Shown here: in pieces, positions 63,728 to 64,000 of the stretch
Layout: each line of letters starts with the position of its first letter
Position numbering within the stretch: the first letter of the stretch is position 1
The notes under the pieces: model-generated
Databases searched by the model: none
The model's input: only the letters and a program-made list of their open reading frames with translations
What the model was told of the DNA's origin: nothing
Position numbers and translations under genes: made by a program
Assembly: GCF_012427705.1 (NCBI RefSeq)
Contig: NZ_CP048602.1
Span: 186,001 to 250,000 of the forward strand
Reading direction: 5' to 3'
From: Vreelandella piezotolerans
GTDB taxonomy: Bacteria > Pseudomonadota > Gammaproteobacteria > Pseudomonadales > Halomonadaceae
DNA length: 64,000 nt

Positions 63728-63902
63728 ACAGCGTGAGCAGGCTGACAAGCAATCAAGGAGGGCAGGACGCCCAATCAGCACCAGGGAAGTGAAAGGACAC
63801 TCAGCCTGCTCACTCTTATCAACACAGGATGTGTTGGTCATCGACGCCAGGGAGTGGCAGCGGTGCAAAACAGCCATCTCGCTTCGGCGGGATGGTTTTT
63901 TT
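63728..63902 (+). ncRNA. Candidate CsrB/RsmZ-family regulatory RNA (CsrA decoy)
   Basis: The stretch has six GGA motifs before its terminator. Hairpins with GGA in the loop are GGGC-AGGAC-GCCC (63760-63772), AGTG-AAAGGA-CACT (63788-63801), AACAC-AGGAT-GTGTT (63821-63835) and GCCA-GGGAG-TGGC (63846-63858). A perfect 13-pair arm (63733-63745 with 63801-63813) closes the first part. A UUCG-capped terminator ends it. This is the architecture of RNAs that bind and titrate the translation regulator CsrA/RsmA. The 5' end is a guess: TATGAC (63705) or TATCAC (63716) could be the -10. No clear GacA/UvrY box was found. Confidence 0.7.
63874..63902 (+). terminator. Terminator of the candidate CsrB/RsmZ-like RNA
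   Basis: CCATCTCGC-TTCG-GCGGGATGG (nine pairs, one wobble) followed by seven T. Confidence 0.93.
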
Positions 63903-64000
63903 GCGTCAATTTTTAACGAGTAACTCTCTGATTTGTCTATTTTTTAATATTTACAGCGTTATTTGAACAGCACTTGTACAGATGAAGAAGGGGTTTTGGT

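Larger units (their letters stand above)
63387..64000. other. Right-end non-coding region (614 bases)
   Basis: No protein gene is seen. It contains a T-rich stretch at about 63630-63660, the sRNA candidate at 63728-63902 and, after it, AT-rich sequence to the window end. A small CGCCC-TCGT-GGGCG hairpin at about 63575-63589 could be a weak minus-strand terminator. Confidence 0.6.

Overview
The window is a chromosome segment of a gammaproteobacterium, most likely Halomonas or a close relative in the Halomonadaceae. This is inferred from high GC content, gene order (tRNA-secE-nusG-L11/L1/L10/L12-rpoBC-str-S10-spc-alpha), the tRNA-Trp directly before secE, and proteins typical of that family (DUF6482, DUF6164 and DUF6435 small proteins, SPOR-tailed carboxypeptidase). 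No taxonomy search could be run.

Layout. 1-5000 (mostly minus strand): end of a branched-chain amino-acid/amide ABC transporter (livF-like, livG-like), an NSS sodium symporter and the GTPase typA. 5039-6858: birA-coaX. 6942-7560: tRNA-Tyr, -Gly, -Thr, a terminator, then tRNA-Trp; the tufB gene often found here in relatives is absent. 7633-38450: secE-nusG, rplKAJL-rpoBC, rpsLG-fusA-tuf, then the S10-spc-alpha block from rpsJ to rplQ, all on the plus strand. It is driven from visible sigma70 promoters, including an exact TTGACA-17-TATAAT before rpsJ, and ends at a strong terminator.

38588-55700 is accessory and metabolic: a SPOR-tailed D,D-carboxypeptidase, a DMT exporter, a TPP-riboswitch thiM-thiE unit that runs by overlapping codons into a LysR regulator, doxX and an extradiol dioxygenase, small DUF proteins, gloA, a ChrR-like bicupin, a zinc ABC importer operon, a diguanylate cyclase, an esterase, and an acyltransferase/glycosyltransferase pair. 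56312-61597 is the nitrogen control locus: glnA with a sigma54 promoter and NtrC site, a DUF4124 protein, and ntrB-ntrC. The right end carries a ChaN-like protein, DUF6435, a YqiA-like esterase, an entericidin-like lipoprotein and a probable RNA gene.

The most interesting items are: (1) an apparently undescribed 49-residue His-rich single-span membrane peptide that opens the zinc importer operon and overlaps znuC by ATGA, just below a candidate Zur operator; (2) a CsrB/RsmZ-like decoy sRNA at the right end, with six GGA motifs, four hairpins presenting GGA in loops and a UUCG terminator; (3) the TPP riboswitch operon that appears to include a transcription regulator; and (4) structured RNA between ribosomal protein genes, notably rpsJ-rplC and nusG-rplK.
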